This document shows, in pieces, positions 1 to 7,350 of a DNA stretch of 11,510 nt (position 1 is the first letter of the stretch; every line of letters starts with the position of its first letter). Below the pieces are notes generated by a model that saw nothing but the letters and a program-made list of their open reading frames with translations, had not been told where the DNA came from and made no database searches. The position numbers and the translations under genes were made by a program. Origin of the DNA: Mycobacterium sp. (GTDB lineage Bacteria; Actinomycetota; Actinomycetes; Mycobacteriales; Mycobacteriaceae); assembly GCA_025965815.1 (NCBI GenBank), contig JAOPWF010000692.1, positions 1 through 11,510 on the forward strand. The letters run 5' to 3'.

Positions 1-1313
1 CGGTTCCGCCGCAAAAGCATTTGACCCGCGCCGGCGCCCTGCGGTTGAGCCCGGGCCTGAGGCGCAGCTCGTTGATCGGTGGGATTCGCTACTACGACAC
101 CGTCGTCGACGACGCCCGGCACACCATGACCGTGGCACGTACCGCGGCGCATTACGGGGCCGTGGTGCGCTCGTCGACGCAGGTGGTCTCGCTGCTGCGC
201 GAGGGCGACCGGGTCGTCGGGGTGCGGGTGCGCGACTCGGAGGACGGCGCGATCACCGAGGTACGCGCGCACGTCGTGGTCAACGCGACGGGGGTGTGGA
301 CCGACGAGATCCAGGCGCTGTCCAAGCAGCGTGGGCGCTTCCGGGTCCGCGCGTCCAAGGGTGTGCACATCGTCGTCCCGCGCGACCGGATCGTCAGCGA
401 GGTCGCGATCATCCTGCGGACCGAGAGGTCGGTGCTGTTCGTCATCCCGTGGGGGACGCACTGGATCATCGGCACGACTGACACCGACTGGAACCTGGAC
501 CTCGCCCACCCGGCGGCCACCAAGGCCGACATCGACTACATCCTGAACACGGTCAACACCGTGCTGGCCACGCCCCTGACCCATGAGGACATCGACGGTG
601 TCTACGCCGGCCTGCGGCCGCTGCTGGCCGGGGAGAGCGACGACACGTCGAAGCTGTCCCGCGAGCACGCCGTCGCGGTGCCCGCACCCGGGCTGGTCGC
701 CATCGCCGGCGGCAAGTACACCACCTACCGGGTGATGGCCGCCGACGCGATCGACGCCGCTAGCGAGTTCACCCCCGCCCGGGTCGCGCCGTCGATCACC
801 GAGAAGGTCCCTCTGATGGGCGCCGACGGTTATTTCGCGCTGATCAACCAGACCGAACACGTCGGCGCCTTGTACGGCCTGCACCCGTACCGGGTCCGCC
901 ACCTGCTGGACCGGTACGGGTCGCTGATCGGCGAGGTGCTCGCCACCGCCGAGGGCCGCCCCGATCTGCTCACACCGATCACCGCCGCGCCGGTCTACCT
1001 CAAGGTCGAGGCCTGGTACGCCGCGGCCGCCGAGGGCGCCCTGCACCTGGAGGACATCCTCGCCAGGCGGATGCGGATCGCCATCGAGTACCCGCACCGC
1101 GGTGTTGACTGCGCCCGCGAAGTGGCAGAGGTGGTCGCGCCGGTGCTCGGCTGGAGCCCGGAAGACGTCGACCGTGAGGTCTCCACGTACCTGGCCCGGG
1201 TCGAGGCCGAGGTGCTGTCGCAGACCCAACCCGACGACGAGTCCGCCGACGCGCTGCGCGCCGCGGCGCCGGAGGCACGCGCGGAGATCCTCGAACCCGT
1301 GCCGCTGAGTTGA
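1..1313 (+). CDS. glpD2: Glycerol-3-phosphate dehydrogenase GlpD2, 3' part (5' end outside window)
   Basis: FAD-dependent enzyme that oxidises sn-glycerol 3-phosphate to dihydroxyacetone phosphate and passes electrons to the respiratory quinone pool at the membrane. The frame is open from the first complete codon (position 3) to TGA at 1311-1313, giving 436 visible residues. The family is about 585 aa in M. tuberculosis (Rv3302c), so roughly 150 N-terminal residues, including the FAD-binding GxGxxG, lie before the window. Diagnostic stretches seen are IGGIRYYDTVVDDARHT, VVNATGVWTDEIQ, VIPWGTHWIIGTTDTDW (substrate/FAD domain), YAGLRPLL and VAIAGGKYTTYRVMA. The last ~130 residues form the C-terminal helical domain of the GlpD/GlpA family. 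An internal TTG at 21 is not the start, because homology continues in frame upstream of it. The stop overlaps the TTG start of the next gene by four bases, suggesting translational coupling. Recognition is close to certain; the symbol rests on resemblance to mycobacterial GlpD2. Confidence 0.95.
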   Translation, partial: VPPQKHLTRAGALRLSPGLRRSSLIGGIRYYDTVVDDARHTMTVARTAAHYGAVVRSSTQVVSLLREGDRVVGVRVRDSEDGAITEVRAHVVVNATGVWTDEIQALSKQRGRFRVRASKGVHIVVPRDRIVSEVAIILRTERSVLFVIPWGTHWIIGTTDTDWNLDLAHPAATKADIDYILNTVNTVLATPLTHEDIDGVYAGLRPLLAGESDDTSKLSREHAVAVPAPGLVAIAGGKYTTYRVMAADAIDAASEFTPARVAPSITEKVPLMGADGYFALINQTEHVGALYGLHPYRVRHLLDRYGSLIGEVLATAEGRPDLLTPITAAPVYLKVEAWYAAAAEGALHLEDILARRMRIAIEYPHRGVDCAREVAEVVAPVLGWSPEDVDREVSTYLARVEAEVLSQTQPDDESADALRAAAPEARAEILEPVPLS

Positions 1314-2176
1314 GAACGAAGACCGCCCCGCCGCTGCCGCCGCGCGACGGCCTCGGACCCGCGCGGCTACGAGTGCGTGGCGGGCCCGTGCTGGCTGAGC
1401 TGGCCGACCGGTTCGGAACAGCCGCGTACGCGAAAGTGCTTGCCGGAGAGGTGGTCGACGCCGATGGCACGGTGATCGACGACACGACGGTGTTGGCGCC
1501 CGGCGCCAGCGTGTATCTCTACCGTGATCTGCCCGACGAGGTGCCGGTACCGTTCGACATCCCGGTGCTGCACCGCGATGACGACATCGTCGTGGTGGAC
1601 AAGCCGCATTTCTTGGCGACGATGCCCCGCGGCGGCCATGTCGTACAGACGGCCTTGGTCCGGTTGCGCCGCGAGCTGGACCTGCCCGAGCTGAGCCCCG
1701 CGCACCGGCTGGACCGGCTGACCGCGGGCGTGCTGCTGTTCACCACCCGCCGGGAGGTCCGCGGCGGGTATCAGACGTTGTTCGCCCGCCACCAGGTGCA
1801 CAAGACCTACCTGGCGCGGGCCGGCTCTGACCCGAATGTTGCGCTGCCCACGGGGGTCCGCAGCCGCATCGTCAAGCGCCGCGGCTTCCTGCAGGCCGTC
1901 GAGGAGCCGGGGGAGCCCAACGCGGAGACGCTCGTCGAGGCGTTGACACCGGGTCTGTACCGGCTGAATCCACGCACCGGGCGGACTCACCAGCTGCGGG
2001 TGCACATGGCGTCGCTGGGGCTGCCCATCCAGGACGACCCGTTGTATCCCACGGTCATCGACGTGGCTCGCGACAACTTCTCGCGGCCGTTGCAGTTACT
2101 GGCTCACAGCATCGAATTCGATGATCCGCTGACCGGGATGCGCCGCCGGTTCGTCAGCCGCCGCACGCTCGACTAG
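1310..2176 (+). CDS. RluA-family RNA pseudouridine synthase
   Basis: Predicted 288-aa enzyme isomerising a uridine in rRNA or tRNA to pseudouridine; the target base cannot be read from sequence. The catalytic motif HRLDRLTAG is at residues 132-140, with Asp135 the expected nucleophile. The second family hallmark, [12 protein letters not shown], is at 222-233. Residues about 35-75 ([18 protein letters not shown]) look like a degenerate S4-type RNA-binding segment, and DIVVVDKPH at 92-100 is the usual start of the synthase fold. The likely start is TTG at 1310, whose first base precedes the glpD2 TGA (TTGA overlap). No good Shine-Dalgarno is visible, so translation probably depends on the upstream gene. 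A GTG at 1373 is an alternative that would shorten the protein by 21 residues. It corresponds to M. tuberculosis Rv3300c, which also lies near glpD2. Its stop lies in a CTAG shared with nei2 coming from the other strand. Confidence 0.9.
   Translation: MRTKTAPPLPPRDGLGPARLRVRGGPVLAELADRFGTAAYAKVLAGEVVDADGTVIDDTTVLAPGASVYLYRDLPDEVPVPFDIPVLHRDDDIVVVDKPHFLATMPRGGHVVQTALVRLRRELDLPELSPAHRLDRLTAGVLLFTTRREVRGGYQTLFARHQVHKTYLARAGSDPNVALPTGVRSRIVKRRGFLQAVEEPGEPNAETLVEALTPGLYRLNPRTGRTHQLRVHMASLGLPIQDDPLYPTVIDVARDNFSRPLQLLAHSIEFDDPLTGMRRRFVSRRTLD
2173..2176. other. Shared stop codons of two convergent genes (CTAG)
   Basis: The four bases CTAG contain the TAG stop of the plus-strand pseudouridine synthase gene (2174-2176) and the TAG stop of minus-strand nei2 (2173-2175). 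There is no spacer for an intrinsic terminator, so each transcript must run into the other gene antisense or be ended by a factor-dependent route. Confidence 0.9.
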
Positions 2177-2940
2177 CGCTGACAGGACGGGCACCAGTAG
2201 GTGATCCGGTCTCCGCTGTTATCCGACTGAATTAGGGTGCCGCAGCGGCGGCATTCCTGTCCGCGTCGGCCGTACACCCACAGTTCGCGTCCGCGTCGGG
2301 TGTCGCCGGTGGTAGCCCGGTTCCATCGGAAACGGTTGAGCCACAACATCTCCCGGGCCCGGCTGACCAACCGACGCGGGTCGGCAACGTCGCTGACCGG
2401 TGCGGTGGGCAGGTGGCCGGTGAGGAAGCACAGCTCGTTGCAGTAGACGTTGCCGACGCCGGCCAGCACCCGCTGGTCGAGCAGGGCATCGGCCAGCGGC
2501 CGGTCGGGGTCGGCAACCAGGTTGGCCGCGGCGATCTTCGGGTCCCAGTCGGGTCCGAGCAGGTCGGGACCCAGGTGTGTGACGGCGTCCTCGTCGTGTT
2601 CGCGGTCGAGCACTTCCAGCACGCCCAGGTCGACGCCCGCGGCCTGCACCCAGTCCGCTCCCGACCCTGCCTCCAGGATGATCCGGATGCGGTGACCGGC
2701 CCGGCTGGGCCGAGAGCCGACCTGCCAACTGCCCTCCATTTTGAGGTGCGAGTGGATGCTGAACGGACCGACGCGGATGAACAGGTGCTTGCCGCGGCTG
2801 ACCACCTCGTCGACGACGTGGCCGGTCAGGTCGGTAGTGGCGTAGCGCGGCACCCGGATATCGCAGCGGGTCAGCGTCCGCCCTTCCAGCGCCTCGCGCA
2901 GGTTGGCGGCGGCGTGCCACACCGTGTCGCCCTCCGGCAT
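2173..2940 (-). CDS. nei2: Endonuclease VIII-like DNA glycosylase Nei2
   Basis: Fpg/Nei-family base-excision repair glycosylase/AP lyase acting on oxidised, mainly pyrimidine, bases. It has 255 aa, the same length as M. tuberculosis Rv3297. The N-terminus MPEGDT gives, after Met removal, the catalytic Pro and Glu. The conserved Lys is K51 in SRGKHLF. The helix-two-turn-helix element is [12 protein letters not shown] (161-172). A C-terminal zinc finger is formed by C230-x2-C233 and C250-x2-C253. All catalytic and zinc residues are present, so the protein should be active. A GGAGG Shine-Dalgarno (complement of 2952-2956) lies 11 bases before the ATG. The gene starts only 28 bases after the stop of the glycosyltransferase and so may be co-transcribed with the Nit1C operon. 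In M. tuberculosis nei2 sits beside the helicase gene lhr, which is not present here. The 3' end overlaps the pseudouridine synthase gene by four bases, convergently. Confidence 0.95.
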   Translation of the reverse strand: MPEGDTVWHAAANLREALEGRTLTRCDIRVPRYATTDLTGHVVDEVVSRGKHLFIRVGPFSIHSHLKMEGSWQVGSRPSRAGHRIRIILEAGSGADWVQAAGVDLGVLEVLDREHDEDAVTHLGPDLLGPDWDPKIAAANLVADPDRPLADALLDQRVLAGVGNVYCNELCFLTGHLPTAPVSDVADPRRLVSRAREMLWLNRFRWNRATTGDTRRGRELWVYGRRGQECRRCGTLIQSDNSGDRITYWCPSCQR

Positions 2941-2968
2941 GTCGCGCTGAGCCTCCGTTTCGCCACCG

Positions 2969-4033
2969 CTATCCGACCTCGTTATAAAACGCTACATGCG
3001 CGGCGGCGGCCGCATCCCAGCTGTAGGAGCGCGCCAGCCGCTGTCCGCCTTCCCGCCGGTACGCGTACTCACCGTCGAGCGCGCGGGCAAGCTCGGCCGT
3101 CATGGAGTGGTGGTCGTCGGCGTACTCGACGTGCTCGCCGAACACCTCGCGCAGCACCGGCAGGTCGCGCGCGACGACTGGGACCCCCGCGGCCAGCGCC
3201 TCCATCGCCGCCAGCCCGAAGCCCTCCTTGGTCGAGAAGAACGGCAGGACGGCAGCACCGGCCATCAGTCCGGGCATGTCCGCATCGTCGATGGTGCCCA
3301 GCATCACCGGTTCGACACCCAGTTCCCCGGCGCGTGCCTCGAACGCGTCCCGGTACGGCCGGTAGTCGAACAGGGTCTCGCCGCCGGCAAACACCAGCCG
3401 CACATCCGGCCTGCGCAGCGCGGCGAACACCTCCAGCAGGTCGATGCTGCCCTTGCGCGGCTCGATGCCGCCCACGGCCAGCACATAGTCGGAGAAGCGC
3501 GCCCGCCACGGGTCACCGACTCCGTCGTAGAAGCGTTGCGCGTCAACGCCGTTATGGATCACGGCTGGCTGCCGGCCCCAACCGTCGCGGACCTCGTGGG
3601 CGACAGCGCGGGAGACGCAGACGTGTGCGTACGGGCGGACGATGGCGCGCTCGTGGCACGCCGCAAGTTCCGGCGTGGTGAAGGTGTCCAGGTGATGCAC
3701 GGTCCGGATACACCGCCGCACCGCGTTGGCGCTGATGCAGTCCTGTGCGTGCACGATGTCGTACCGCCGGCATGCATCAGTAAAAGCCCTGCCCAGCAAG
3801 TGAATCGACCGCAGGATCCGCGGCCCGACCGGCTCGCCCTCGATCGGCGGGAAGGGTACCGCCGCCACGGTCACCGCCGGATCGACGGGCCGGTAGAAAG
3901 TGGTGTCGCCGCCACGGCCGAGCGTCCAGACCGTCACATCGTGACCGGCCCTGGCCAGTGCTTCGGCCAGCGCCAGTGTGTGCACGACGCCGCCGCGCGG
4001 TTTCGTCGAATAGGTCAGCAGCGCGATCCGCAT
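2969..4033 (-). CDS. MSMEG_0565-family GT4 glycosyltransferase (last Nit1C gene)
   Basis: GT-B fold, retaining GT4-type glycosyltransferase of 354 aa; donor and acceptor are unknown. The N-terminal Rossmann domain begins [20 protein letters not shown], where the GG loop is typical of GT4 acceptor/donor contacts. [11 protein letters not shown] (158-168) and [11 protein letters not shown] (186-196) mark the linker and the start of the donor-binding domain. The EX7E motif is E270-GFGLAAM-E278, inside [14 protein letters not shown]. No signal peptide or membrane segment is seen, so the enzyme is cytosolic or peripheral. The ATG (4031-4033) follows directly on the TGA of the preceding nitrilase-like gene with no spacer, so translation is probably coupled. 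In the Nit1C cluster of actinobacteria and proteobacteria a glycosyltransferase of this family is a regular member (TIGR04047 type), which suggests the pathway product or an intermediate is glycosylated. The family call is firm; the role is inferred. Confidence 0.9.
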   Translation of the reverse strand: MRIALLTYSTKPRGGVVHTLALAEALARAGHDVTVWTLGRGGDTTFYRPVDPAVTVAAVPFPPIEGEPVGPRILRSIHLLGRAFTDACRRYDIVHAQDCISANAVRRCIRTVHHLDTFTTPELAACHERAIVRPYAHVCVSRAVAHEVRDGWGRQPAVIHNGVDAQRFYDGVGDPWRARFSDYVLAVGGIEPRKGSIDLLEVFAALRRPDVRLVFAGGETLFDYRPYRDAFEARAGELGVEPVMLGTIDDADMPGLMAGAAVLPFFSTKEGFGLAAMEALAAGVPVVARDLPVLREVFGEHVEYADDHHSMTAELARALDGEYAYRREGGQRLARSYSWDAAAAAHVAFYNEVG

Positions 4034-4864
4034 TCAGGCCCTGACGGTGGGGTGATAGGAGTCGATCTGCCGCTCCCCCAGGTGATTCAGGACAGCGCGG
4101 GCCCGCTCGATCTCACGCGCGACGTCGATGTCGGCAACGGCCAGGCCGCCCTTGGACCAGGTTTTCGCGACGATGTTGCCACCGGGGTCAACGACCTTGG
4201 CCTGGCCGAGGAAGCGCAACGTGCCAGTGATCCCGGTGAGGTTGGACGACGCCAGCACCACCTGATTCTCGGCGGCCCGTGCCATGTCATATAGGTCGAA
4301 CAGCCTGGCCTGCCGGTCGTTCGGCATCCTAGCGGCCCGGTCGGTGACGCTGGCCGGCCACGCGGACAACGCCGCGATCACCTGCGCGCCACCGAGAGCC
4401 AGCGTGCGTGCCGACTCGGGAAAGGTCTTGTCGTAGTCGATCAGCATGCCGATCCGGCCGACCGGGGTGTCGAACGGCTCGAATCTGTCGCCCGCGGAGT
4501 AGATCAGGTTCTCCCGCGCCGGTTGATGCACCTTCCGGTGCCTGCCGAGGATGCCGTCGCCGCACAGGCAGGCCGCGGCGTTGTAGACGTTCACCCCGTC
4601 CCTTTCGGCGTATCCGACGCATACCGTCATCGGTCCGGACATGGCGCACAGCGCCTGCAGTTCCGGGCTGCCTGCGTCCAGTGTCGGTGGACGTTCGCCG
4701 GGGGACGGGTTGGACAGGCTGCCGATGTACCCGCCGAGGGTGGCGTCCGGCAGCACGAGCAGGTCAATCCGTTCGGCGCGCAACCGCTCGATGATGCCGC
4801 CCAGCTTGTCCATCGACCGCTCGATGTCGCGGCCGAAGTGTGCGGCCATCGCGGCGATCCTCAT
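4034..4864 (-). CDS. Nitrilase-like protein with catalytic Glu and Cys replaced by Asp (probable pseudo-nitrilase)
   Basis: Carbon-nitrogen hydrolase (nitrilase superfamily) fold, 276 aa. The three catalytic positions can be aligned with the intact paralogue two genes upstream. The Glu of LPEACLGGY is Asp40 in LPDATLGGY (codon at 4745-4747). The Lys is kept as K111 in HRKVHQP. The nucleophilic Cys of QICYDKAFPE is Asp143 in LIDYDKTFPE (codon at 4436-4438). Between DTPVGR and SAWP about 30 of 39 residues match the active paralogue, so the fold is preserved and this is no decaying pseudogene: the frame is intact throughout. A thioester mechanism is impossible without the Cys. It may be a regulatory or structural partner of the active nitrilase, or bind a ligand. 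The start ATG at 4862-4864 overlaps the TGA of the flavin oxidoreductase gene (ATGA). Longer in-frame extensions upstream lie inside that gene and are rejected. Confidence 0.92.
   Translation of the reverse strand: MRIAAMAAHFGRDIERSMDKLGGIIERLRAERIDLLVLPDATLGGYIGSLSNPSPGERPPTLDAGSPELQALCAMSGPMTVCVGYAERDGVNVYNAAACLCGDGILGRHRKVHQPARENLIYSAGDRFEPFDTPVGRIGMLIDYDKTFPESARTLALGGAQVIAALSAWPASVTDRAARMPNDRQARLFDLYDMARAAENQVVLASSNLTGITGTLRFLGQAKVVDPGGNIVAKTWSKGGLAVADIDVAREIERARAVLNHLGERQIDSYHPTVRA
4444..4474. repeat. Near-identical coding repeat, copy in the pseudo-nitrilase gene
   Basis: These 31 bases match 6894-6924 in the same orientation with one mismatch; 23 of them (4452-4474) are identical without a break. 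They encode the DTPVGR-IGM strand just before the catalytic Cys position. The match reflects common descent of the two nitrilase genes, possibly helped by gene conversion, rather than a mobile repeat. Confidence 0.85.
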
Positions 4865-6162
4865 GCCGCGTGGGTCCTCTCGTTCTTTTTCGTCCCCGCG
4901 CCACTGGCGATCTGCGTGTGCAGGTACTCCGCGTCGCGACCGACGGAGGCGAAGCGTCCGGATCCCCAGGTGTGCAGCCAGGGCAGCCCGAGGAAGTACA
5001 GGCCCGGCACGGCGGTGACGCCGCGACGGTGGCAGACAGCACCCTCGCCGTCGAAAACCGTTGCCTTGAGCCAGGAGTACTCGGCGGCGAAGCCGACGCA
5101 CCACACCACCGACGTGATCCCGGCCGACGCCAGGTCCAATGTGACCGGCTCGCGCGGGGGTCGCCACACCGGCACATAGCGGTCCTCAGGGGGCGCCGGG
5201 ATGGAGTTGCGTTCGATGTAGCTGTCGATGAGGTCCTTGATTTGCTCTGCCACGGCGTCGGCCCCGTCCAGGTTGCGTTCCAGGGTGGGCGCGAAGGTGA
5301 GCGTGCTGCCGTCGCCGGAGAGCAGCCGGCCGTAGAGCTGCATGCCTTCCAGGGCGAACGCGCGCAGGTCGATGTCGCGTCCCCCGTCGCGGCCGGTCAT
5401 GTAGTGGTTCGTGCTCTCCCGCTTGGCGACTCCACCCGCCTGCGCTTCGATCGGCACATCGTAGGTGCCGATCTCCGATAGCCAGGCCACACAGTCCCGA
5501 CCCCGGTAGAACCGCGCGCAACGCGGCGCCGTGCCGGTCACCAGGTGCACCGCCCGGCCCTCCAGATGCAGGTCTTCGGCGATCTGCGCCCCGGACTGGC
5601 CGGATCCGACGATCAGCACCTCGCCGTCCGGAAGCTGTTGGGAGCCACGGTAGTCGGCGGAGTGTAACTGAAACACGCTGGCGGGCAGGCGTTCCGCCAT
5701 ACGCGGCAGCTTTGGCTTCTGGTACCCGCCGGTCGCGACGACGACCTGGTCGGCGTGCATTGCACCCGCGGAGGTCGTCAGGTCAAACCCGCCGGCTGTG
5801 TCATTCCCGGCTCGTCCCCCGCAAGCGGGAGGTGCCGCCACCGCCTGGACGAGATTGGTGACCGTGACCCCCTCCCGCACCGGCGGCCCGAATGAGTCCG
5901 CGTAGTCCAGCACGAAGCGGTAGACCTCGTCACGCGTCATGAAGCCGTGCGGGTCGCCGCGGTCGTAGGGGAATCCGGGCAGGTCGCACTGCCAGTTCGG
6001 GGTGACCAGCGTGAAATTGTCCCAGCGCCGATCCCGCCAGTCGTGGCCGATTGAATCACGCTCCAGCACAACATGCTCGATGCCGGACTGCTTCAGATAC
6101 CAGGACATCGACAGCCCGGCCTGCCCCGCCCCGATGGCGACGACCTGGTGATGTTCGGTCAT
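4861..6162 (-). CDS. MSMEG_0569-family flavin-dependent oxidoreductase
   Basis: FAD- and NAD(P)H-dependent monooxygenase-like protein of 433 aa, related to the FMO/YUCCA group. The FAD-binding GxGxxG is GAGQAG at 11-16, after the first beta strand [18 protein letters not shown] (140-150) is the ATG-type motif. [10 protein letters not shown] (164-173) is in the place of the FMO-identifying segment. The NAD(P)H-binding GxGxxG is GSGQSG at 186-191. [11 protein letters not shown] and [16 protein letters not shown] form the C-terminal conserved region. It would use NAD(P)H and O2 to hydroxylate or oxidise an amine, sulfur or carbon centre; the substrate is unknown. The ATG at 6160-6162 overlaps the preceding TGA (ATGA) and has a GGGAG Shine-Dalgarno (complement of 6170-6174) seven bases upstream. 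Residues about 110-125 ([15 protein letters not shown]) are a low-complexity insert encoded by a palindromic stretch at 5799-5836. TIGR04046-type member of Nit1C clusters. Confidence 0.92.
   Translation of the reverse strand: MTEHHQVVAIGAGQAGLSMSWYLKQSGIEHVVLERDSIGHDWRDRRWDNFTLVTPNWQCDLPGFPYDRGDPHGFMTRDEVYRFVLDYADSFGPPVREGVTVTNLVQAVAAPPACGGRAGNDTAGGFDLTTSAGAMHADQVVVATGGYQKPKLPRMAERLPASVFQLHSADYRGSQQLPDGEVLIVGSGQSGAQIAEDLHLEGRAVHLVTGTAPRCARFYRGRDCVAWLSEIGTYDVPIEAQAGGVAKRESTNHYMTGRDGGRDIDLRAFALEGMQLYGRLLSGDGSTLTFAPTLERNLDGADAVAEQIKDLIDSYIERNSIPAPPEDRYVPVWRPPREPVTLDLASAGITSVVWCVGFAAEYSWLKATVFDGEGAVCHRRGVTAVPGLYFLGLPWLHTWGSGRFASVGRDAEYLHTQIASGAGTKKNERTHAA
5799..5836. repeat. Short palindromic repeat-like insert inside the flavin oxidoreductase gene
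   Basis: The stretch contains a perfect 5-bp stem, CCCGC (5818-5822) and GCGGG (5825-5829), around an AA loop, within a GC-rich block flanked by the less conserved coding segment for [11 protein letters not shown]. It keeps the reading frame and falls in a surface-loop region between conserved strands. It resembles the small interspersed palindromes of high-GC genomes, but copy number cannot be judged from one window. Confidence 0.35.
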
Positions 6163-6461
6163 GCGCTCGCTCCCGGTGTCATGCGTAGCACGGTGACGTC
6201 GCCAGCCGTCTCCCCGTTGCCGTACCTGCGCCGCGCCGCCTGCAGCTCCTCGATCTGCGCGGCGGCCGATGTGCAGTACGTGCCGAACCTGGCCTTGACG
6301 CGCTCGCTGGCCTGAGTCAACGCGATAATAGTCAGCGACATGAATTCGTCGATCGGGTATGTCGCGCTGTCCTGCAGGTAGTCGTGGATGACCAGGGACG
6401 GCGAGTAGCACTGTTCGGTGACGCCGTCGGGCCAGCGGACGGTGAAGGTCATCTCAGGCAT
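6159..6461 (-). CDS. MSMEG_0570-family nitrogen starvation response protein
   Basis: Small protein of 100 aa, beginning MPEMTFTVRWPDG and continuing CYSPSLVIHDYL, the signature of the TIGR04042 family found only in Nit1C-type clusters. No catalytic motif is evident. A basic, Ala-rich helical stretch follows (SLTIIALTQASERVKARFG), with Cys18 and a second Cys near residue 61. No signal or membrane segment is seen. The ATG at 6459-6461 was chosen because it starts the conserved block. A longer in-frame reading from 6575 lies inside the nitrilase gene and adds an unrelated Cys/Ser-rich tail. The start overlaps the nitrilase stop by eight bases, and the stop overlaps the flavin oxidoreductase start (ATGA), so translation is coupled on both sides. 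It may be an accessory subunit of one of the neighbouring enzymes; function is unknown in all organisms as far as I know. Confidence 0.9.
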   Translation of the reverse strand: MPEMTFTVRWPDGVTEQCYSPSLVIHDYLQDSATYPIDEFMSLTIIALTQASERVKARFGTYCTSAAAQIEELQAARRRYGNGETAGDVTVLRMTPGASA

Positions 6462-7350
6462 GGGCGGACTCGCTGAACTGGCTGGTCTCGACGATGGACT
6501 GGTACAGGTCCGGTCTGCGGTCGCGCAGGTTGTACATCCCGCCGCCACGGGCCGCCTCGATGCGTTCAGTGACATCCACCTCGGCGGTCGCGAGCCCGGG
6601 CCGCACCCCGGTGGTCGCGATGACGTCCCCGCCGGGACCGACGATCTTCGCGCTGCACACGAACCGCAGCGAACCGAAGGTGCCCGCCTGGTTCGACGCG
6701 ACCCACACCACCTGGTTCTCCACGGCGCGCGCCTGGTCGTAGATGTCGAAGCGGTGCTTCCATCGGTCGTCCTCTAGGTTGGCGACGGTGGCGGTACGGG
6801 CGGTCGGCCAGGCGGACAGCGACGCGATGATCTCGGCGCCGTCGAGGGCCAGTGCGCGTGCCGCTTCGGGAAACGCCTTGTCGTAGCAGATCTGCATGCC
6901 CATCCGGCCGACCGGGGTGTCGAAGGCCGCATACCCCGAACCGGCTTTGTAACAGAGGTTTTCGCCGAGCGGCTGATGGACCTTGCGGTAGGAGCCGAGG
7001 ATGCCGTCGCCGGTCAGGGTAACCGCGGCGTTGTAGCGGTCCTCGCCGACGGCCTCGCAGAATCCCAGCGTGACGACCATGTCGCCGGCCATCGCCCGCA
7101 ACCGGTCGAATTCGGGTGCGTCGAGCGGGAACGCCGGCGGCAGCGCCTCGAGACGCCGGACCTTCTCGGCCTCGCTTTCGTCGCCGCCACCGAGGCTCGG
7201 GAGGTAGCCCCCGAGGCAGGCCTCGGGCAGCACCAGCAGCTGCGCGCCGAGGGATCGCGCCTCGTCGATGAGTCGCTGAATCGTCGTGAAGCACGCTTGC
7301 AGGTCGCGGTCGAAATCCGCGGCGGCGACCGAGATAACGGTGTGTGTCAT
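6454..7350 (-). CDS. Nit6803-type nitrilase, intact catalytic triad
   Basis: Nitrilase of the Synechocystis Sll0784 (Nit6803) family, 298 aa. It would hydrolyse a nitrile to the carboxylic acid and ammonia through a cysteine thioimidate/thioester. The triad is complete: Glu43 in LPEACLGGY, Lys123 in YRKVHQP and Cys155 in QICYDKAFPE (codon at 6886-6888). A further conserved Glu, E130, lies in PLGEN. Length and motifs match characterised Nit1C nitrilases, which act on aliphatic/aromatic nitriles and are needed for growth on cyanide in some pseudomonads. The substrate here is unknown. The ATG (7348-7350) overlaps the TGA of the GNAT/AIR-synthase gene by four bases, with an AGGA Shine-Dalgarno (complement of 7357-7360) six bases before it. 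A degenerate paralogue lies two genes downstream. The much longer in-frame extension upstream is a shadow of the preceding gene. Such enzymes commonly form dimers and helical oligomers. Confidence 0.95.
   Translation of the reverse strand: MTHTVISVAAADFDRDLQACFTTIQRLIDEARSLGAQLLVLPEACLGGYLPSLGGGDESEAEKVRRLEALPPAFPLDAPEFDRLRAMAGDMVVTLGFCEAVGEDRYNAAVTLTGDGILGSYRKVHQPLGENLCYKAGSGYAAFDTPVGRMGMQICYDKAFPEAARALALDGAEIIASLSAWPTARTATVANLEDDRWKHRFDIYDQARAVENQVVWVASNQAGTFGSLRFVCSAKIVGPGGDVIATTGVRPGLATAEVDVTERIEAARGGGMYNLRDRRPDLYQSIVETSQFSESAHA
6894..6924. repeat. Near-identical coding repeat, copy in the active nitrilase gene
   Basis: This is the partner of the direct repeat at 4444-4474, 2450 bases away. 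Recombination between the two would remove the MSMEG_0570-family and flavin oxidoreductase genes and leave one hybrid nitrilase gene. Confidence 0.85.

Noticed and set aside
2413..3681. 422-aa open frame on the plus strand
   Set aside because: Runs antisense through nei2 and the glycosyltransferase; its product is Arg/Pro/Ala-rich and matches no family, whereas the minus-strand genes have clear motifs.
2996..4294. 432-aa open frame on the plus strand
   Set aside because: Antisense shadow of the glycosyltransferase and pseudo-nitrilase genes, produced by GC-rich codon bias.
4865..5167. N-terminal extension of the pseudo-nitrilase frame
   Set aside because: Lies within the flavin oxidoreductase gene; family similarity starts exactly at the ATG of 4862-4864.
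6163..6411. N-terminal extension of the flavin oxidoreductase frame
   Set aside because: Lies in the MSMEG_0570-family gene; the FAD-binding strand begins a few residues after the ATG at 6160-6162.
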